From: Chloranthus sessilifolius
Lineage: Eukaryota > Streptophyta > Magnoliopsida > Chloranthales > Chloranthaceae
Assembly: GCA_021018995.1 (NCBI GenBank)
Contig: CM037585.1
Location: 117,760,331-117,824,330 of the forward strand
Direction of reading: 5' to 3'
Length of the DNA: 64,000 nt
In this document: positions 59,280 to 64,000 of the stretch, one piece after another
Layout of the letters: each line of letters begins with the position of its first letter
Position numbering within the stretch: the stretch's first letter is position 1
Notes under the pieces: generated by a model
The model's database searches: none
Told to the model about the DNA's origin: nothing
The model's input: only the letters and a program-made list of their open reading frames with translations
Translations under genes and position numbers: made by a program

Positions 59280-60860
59280 TATATCACATGATCCCAAAAC
59301 GTGTTTTGTTTCAAGATCTCGTGCCACGTGACATGTGATATGGGGTTCGACCCACCACCCCCAGTATGGGTTCAAACCCTACAACCACGTCTTAGGGAGC
59401 CATTTTCATACAGATATATATATATATATGAAAATGGCCGATGGTCACCGAGAGAAGTTATGTTAAACATAAGACGAAAGAGATACATAACCTGATGGTC
59501 ACCAAGACGATGAGCCCAAGAACCCGAGAAATGGGTGACGTTGTACAATTAACACCTTCACGGTACATGGTGATGCTTGTTGCTAGCATCGATGATTGAT
59601 TTTTTGTATAATGGCGCTACTTGATCAGCCGGTATACCGATACATGTATGCCAAAAAACAGCCCATCCACTTTTGTATCACCGTTGGATGCCATATCAAC
59701 GATGGGCTGCTAGTTGGACAACTTTAATTGATCAAGCATGTGTGCCTTGCGGTTCAAAAGTGGAAGGTATTGCACAGTCTGTTAAAGAAGAAAGGAAGAG
59801 AAGAAAAAGTAATTAGATAGTAAGATTTGACTAATCTACAGTGTGTTTAGAAATCATTCATATGAACAACATTGCCAATCAGATTGCATGAAGATCGAGA
59901 ATATAAACAAATGGCTAAGGTAAAGAATCATTCTCTTTTCCTCGAATAACTGCCTCAAAACCTGAAGTACGCACTACGTCCTGCAAACTCGAGTTCCTAA
60001 AATTGTGAGATCTAGAGTCAAATATGCTGAAATTTTTATCGCCTGTGGATAAATGAATAATCTATGCTCATAAATATCACATGTGGGAACCAACAGTATA
60101 TCACAGATAAACTGTGATATGGGAACCAACAGTATATCACAGATAAACTGGCTGTGTTTCGCTTAGCTCCCCCAGCCAAAGAGCGGCTTTTTGACTCTGA
60201 TGGCTGAGCAGTTTTAAATGAAGCCTGATTGGTATACCAGCTCCTCGCCCCTCTTGCACTGGCGGGGAGCTGTTTTAAGTGAAAAAAGGAGCTCTCCTCT
60301 GGATCCGATAAAACCTTCTCCGGCGGAAAGCATGCAGTGAGCTGGAGTCCGCTGAAGGAGGGCAGACCCAAACACAGTTAAAGACTGTCTTAAACTAAGA
60401 CCTGATAAGCAGCTCTACCGTCATAGAGTTTGGCTAACACAGCTACTTGCCCTGATTTCACTTAAAACAGCTTCCCACAAAGTTGAAAATGGGCAAAAGC
60501 TAGAAGCAGCCAAAACCAGCTACCAGCTTTAGCGTATGTGAGAATCCGTTTAATAGGAAACCAGAAGCTGGAGTCATGCCAAAGCACGCCTTGTTCAAGC
60601 ATAGAAAACTCCTAAAATCTTCCTCAAAAATAAGAGTTAGGATGCATCCTAGTATATAATTGGTGGCTCCAATTTTAACCATACCAGCTCCAACAAGAAT
60701 TCAAAATGAAACTTATGTGATGGCACTGAGAACCACTGACCTGCAGTTAGGATGGTGCGGCCCCTGATCAACAGTGAGAGCACCATGTGGTCATTTACTC
60801 CAGGAAGTCAGCTTTGATAAAATTCTGCATGCATATAACTCAAACTACTGTCCCGATTGA
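59280..60860. other. Intergenic DNA, no firm gene
   Basis: 60081-60147 contains two direct copies of a ~36-bp unit, GATATGGGAACCAACAGTATATCACAGATAAACT-like. About 60146-60380 may be a small MITE (GGCTGTGTTTCGCTTAGC ... AACACAG). The 111-codon minus-strand frame here runs across these repeats and is not credited. 59395-59450 is a short TAGGGAGCC-type fragment. 59590-59680 on the minus strand has a short reading frame of normal composition, too little to call. Confidence 0.4.
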
Positions 60861-60956
60861 TTAGTTCAAATTTTCATTTTCTACGGCCAATTTAAGGGTA
60901 TCTTCAAGTTTGGAAAATGTAGCATCCAACTTCTCAGCAATTAACGAAATCCAGGC
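60861..60956 (-). CDS. Possible terminal exon of an unrecognised gene
   Basis: On the minus strand an acceptor TATGTTGCAG is followed by 31 codons, AWISLIAEKLDATFSKLED..., ending in TAA (60863-60861). The composition is protein-like (amphipathic, charged), unlike nearby AT-rich noise, and the phase is 0. No upstream exon could be recognised before a MITE and a LINE intervene, and no homologue is known to me. It could be a real last exon or chance. Confidence 0.3.
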   Translation of the reverse strand, partial: AWISLIAEKLDATFSKLEDTLKLAVENENLN

Positions 60957-61002
60957 CTGCAACATATTTGTCGGAATCATATATAAGAAAAGGCCAAGAA
61001 GA

Positions 61003-61624
61003 GAGTTTTTTACCTGAGAGGGTCTCCAACTATTCCATATTTACCTAATAGGATCCAACGTTTCGCTTATTACCTAATAGGGTCCTAGACTCTCAATTTT
61101 TTGTTTGTTTTAAAACTCTGCAAGCAGGATCCAAATATTTGACATGTGCTGAAATTTAATTTAAGTGAAAGAATGGATTAGACGAAAATGCCCATAGGGT
61201 TTCATATGAGACCGATCAGTCCACTATAAGATCAATGGGGTCAGTCTCATATGGGACCAGTCGGTCTTATAGTGGATTGGTCGATCTCATATGGGACTGA
61301 TCTACCAAGCGATCTCATATGGAACCGATCGGTCTATTATAAGACCAATCGGTCCCATATGAGACAGACTCGAGCAGTCTTATAGTGGACTGGTCAGGTC
61401 TTATATAAGTTCGGCCGATCAGTCTCATATGAAACCTAAGGGCATTTTCGTCTAACCTATTCTTCAACTTAAATTGAATTTCAGCACATGTCAAATATTG
61501 GACCCTGTTTGCAGAGTTGTTTTTTTTTTAAGTTAGGGTCTGGGACCTTATTGGGTAATAAGCGAAAGATTGGACCTTGTCAGGTAAATTATAAAAGGTT
61601 TGGACCTTGTTGGGTAATTTACCC
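61003..61624. mobile_element. Foldback MITE G, 622 bp, palindromic-word interior
   Basis: Arms of about 290 bp are inverted copies: TTACCTAATAGGATCCAACGTTTCGCTTATTACC on the left recurs inverted on the right, and both contain AAATATTTGACATGTGCTGAAATT. Flanks CCAAGAAGA and AAAAGAAAA match at only 6 of 9, so a Mutator-like origin is possible but weak. The centre (61195-61430) is built of GACCGATCGGTC, CTTATAGTG and TCTCATATGAGACC words. Non-coding. Confidence 0.65.
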
Positions 61625-61633
61625 AAAAGAAAA

Positions 61634-62312
61634 TTCAGATATGACAATGGTAACAACTTGGCCTAATCTCGTATGATACTAATATTTGATCTCATTGCAA
61701 CTAAAAGTTAAATCAATTAAAGCAGTAACAAAAATGACACTGACACAATTCAATATAGTCCTCAGAAATCAAATGATTGTAAATGCCTCATGCCAAAGTA
61801 AGACGGGTCTACTTGAGAAGCTGAGATCAAACAGGCTTCAATCAAGTGAGATCGACAGTTTAAAGGGTTGCAACAACTAAAGAACCAGAATAAAGAATTC
61901 ACGTTGTGAAGAGCGCACAGAACCTGTTCGGTGAAACGCTAGAGAGACTTGCACTCTATGGCTTAGTAAGACTGTAAGAGAGCAGGTGAGCATAGATTAA
62001 ACTCACTCTAATATAATGTAGAAACTTATAAAGACTACATTTTGACAATGGCTTGACACACTTCTCATTAAAAATAGAAACATCTTAAATAAAAGTGAGT
62101 AAAAATGCTTTCTACAAATATATTCAATCAAGATGCTAAAATATCTCTACGGATTCTAAAGACAAACTCACCCTTTTATAAATCATAGGATACAGATCAT
62201 AGATGTGTATCCACCTTAACAACTGCATATCTCTATTACCCTCCCGCAATCACGTGTTCCTTTGAATAAAGAGCGTGTGATATATATCAACCTTTGATCT
62301 CATTGATTGAAT
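61634..62312. other. Intergenic DNA, no gene seen
   Basis: Mixed-composition sequence with no recognisable domain, inverted repeat or RNA gene. It ends where LINE coding similarity begins. Confidence 0.45.
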
Positions 62313-64000
62313 GATTGAGATCGCTAAAAACGGATGAAGTGTTGTCCAAAATGGGGTATGGTGAGGTATGGAGGAAATGGATGAAGGGCTGCTACGCATC
62401 GGTTAGATTCTCGGTGACGATTAACGGGGCTCCTCACGGGTACTTTAGGAGTAAGAGAGGGCTAAGACAGGGATGCTTCCTCTCACCTATGTTATTCAAC
62501 TGTATCGGGGAGGCTCTCCATAGGATACTTACGAGGACGGAAGCTTTTAATCTGATTACGGGCTTCACGGTGTCGGACAATGGAATGTGTATTTCCCACT
62601 TGCAATACACCGATGATACTATGGTCTTTTGCAACGGAAGTTAAAGCAATTACTGATTTATTGGTCCTCTTTGAGGGTGTTTCAGGCCAGAAAATTAATC
62701 TACACAAATCCAGTCTGGCAGGCATAAATATTTCCAACGAGGAAACGGAGAGCGTTGCGGCGATGGTTGGGTGCAGAAAGGAAAATCTGCCTATTACTTA
62801 TCTTGGTATTCCTCTAGGATTCAGGAAATGCAGAGCGAGAAGTTGGGAGGGGCTTGTGCAGAGATTTCAAAAAAGGTTAGCTAAGTAAGATGCTTAGCAA
62901 TGGGGGGAGGCTCACGCTCATAAAATCCACTCTTGCCTCCATTCCAGTTTTCATGATGTCTATTTTTAGGGCTCCGGTGAGAATCTCGAAAAAGTTAGAG
63001 AAGATTATCAGAGACTTTCTTTGGGAAGGAAATGGGGATTGGAAGAAGTTCCACCTAGTTACTTGGGCTGAGTGTTGTGACCACAACGGTCATGGGGGTC
63101 TAGGAATTCGAAGACTTTGGCTTGTGAACACTGCACTCCTGGCAAAGTGGCTTTGGAGGATTGGTGACGGAAGAGAAAGGGATAAACTGTGGTGGCAGCT
63201 GGTTACCAACAAATACAGGGCGTCGGAGGAGCCTTGGAACTATATTTTTCGGTCCAATCAAGAGTCCGCTTGGTGGAAGGAGGTGAAACTATGTGCGAAT
63301 TATATTCAGAATGGTATCAGGTACAGCTGGGGTGACGGTCAGCGGATCCATTTTTGGAAGGATATATGGGTTAGAGAACAACTGCTTCAATTTAGGTTCC
63401 CTACGATCTACATGCTCTCTGAGTCGAAGGAGGTTGCCATTACCAATTTTACGCAATCGATTCAGGGCACATGGGTTTGGAGTGTGTCGACACACTGTGG
63501 CCTTAGACAGTGGGAAGTGGACGAATTCCGGAACCTTATGTCCCTCATTAGGGGGAAGACTCCCAATGATAGCAATAGGGATCGAAGGCTCTGAAAGTAC
63601 TCAGCCAAAGGGAATTTCACTACCAAATCTCTATATAACCAGATTCTGAAGTAGGAAAGGATTAACAGTAATGGTAGGTGGTGGGCCGGCTTTTGGAGAA
63701 TCAAGATCCCGCCGAAAATTAAAATCTTTGCATGGATCGTGGTACGGGGGAGAATTTTGACTCGTGATCAGCTTTTAAGGAGAAATATTCCGGTGTGAAA
63801 CAAATGCCTTCTTTGTATGAGGGGGAGGGAATCGGTGGCGCATATCTTTCTTCATTGCACTTTCGTGCGCAGTATTTGGTGTAAGATCTTTGGCTTCTTT
63901 AATGTCTATTGGGTTATCACGGGGCGGCCGGTCCAAATGATGGAAATGTGGAAGGAAACTGAGGTGGAGGAGCAAAGAAAGGAGTTGTGGCCCATGACCA
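62313..64000 (+). mobile_element. 5'-truncated L1-type LINE, ORF2 relic, runs off the window
   Basis: Similarity starts inside the reverse transcriptase: GLRQGCFLSPMLF (about 62457-62496) and the catalytic-site block LQYTDDTMVF (about 62598-62628), where plant L1 elements usually have YADD. The thumb follows (GQKINLHKSSLAGIN, YLGIPLG), then the C-terminal region (LWWQLVTNKYR, ISWGDGQRIHFWKD-like) and, near 63660-63900, the zinc-binding domain (FWRIKIPPKIKIFAW, CLLCMRGRESVAHIFLHC). The frame changes near 62640, and stops near 62644, 62887, 63592, 63653 and 63797 make it dead. Endonuclease and ORF1 are missing. The 3' end lies beyond 64000. Confidence 0.88.

Overview
The window is nuclear DNA from a repeat-rich flowering plant. 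Evidence: a plant-type 60S ribosomal protein gene with a telo-box/site II promoter, an LRR-XI receptor kinase, GT-AG introns, and MULE, hAT, PIF/Harbinger, CACTA and mariner-like elements, L1-type LINEs, a SINE remnant and LTR fossils. It does not look like a grass. A woody early-diverging eudicot or magnoliid would fit, but that is only an impression.

Host genes. Only two look intact. RPL8 (uL2) lies on + (exons 3804-4243 and 10072-10414) and is split by a 5.8-kb intron full of transposons. An HSL3-like LRR receptor kinase lies on - (exons 17170-14557 and 13257-12782). Both open reading frames are unbroken across correct splice sites. A Werner-type exonuclease fragment at 37.6-37.96 kb is broken. 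A possible last exon at 60861-60956 (-) is weakly supported.

Mobile DNA fills the rest. (1) A Mutator-like family, here called A, has five members: an 8.2-kb element at 17520-25692 with a decayed transposase and an antisense ULP1-like protease gene, and four short members at 28282-29480, 43778-44949, 45907-46705 and 47462-48482. All share a terminal sequence, and each is flanked by a 9-bp target duplication (exact to 7/9). (2) Family B is a smaller MITE family with 9-bp duplications. One copy (30154-36547) holds a nest: a CACTA MITE, a SINE remnant, and a 5.9-kb non-autonomous LTR retroelement inserted in that SINE. (3) hAT MITEs with 8-bp duplications occur at 5983, 9075, 25748, 39127, 51615, 52199, 58600 and 58842. 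(4) There are PIF-like, mariner-like and CACTA-like MITEs, a solo-LTR-like element at 39728-41571, a ~4-kb tandem duplication at 50.6-58.2 kb, a hAT transposase relic at 37.05-37.63 kb, and a LINE running off the right edge.

The most unusual signal is that several unrelated elements, above all family A, have interiors built from arrays of short palindromic words. In family A the frame is CGACT-N8-AGTCG joined by RTRYC-like linkers. The 8-bp core is itself usually self-complementary, differs between arrays, and is similar within an array. I know of no described function for this.

All calls are from reading the sequence and conceptual translation. No database search was run, and family names are by motif recognition.
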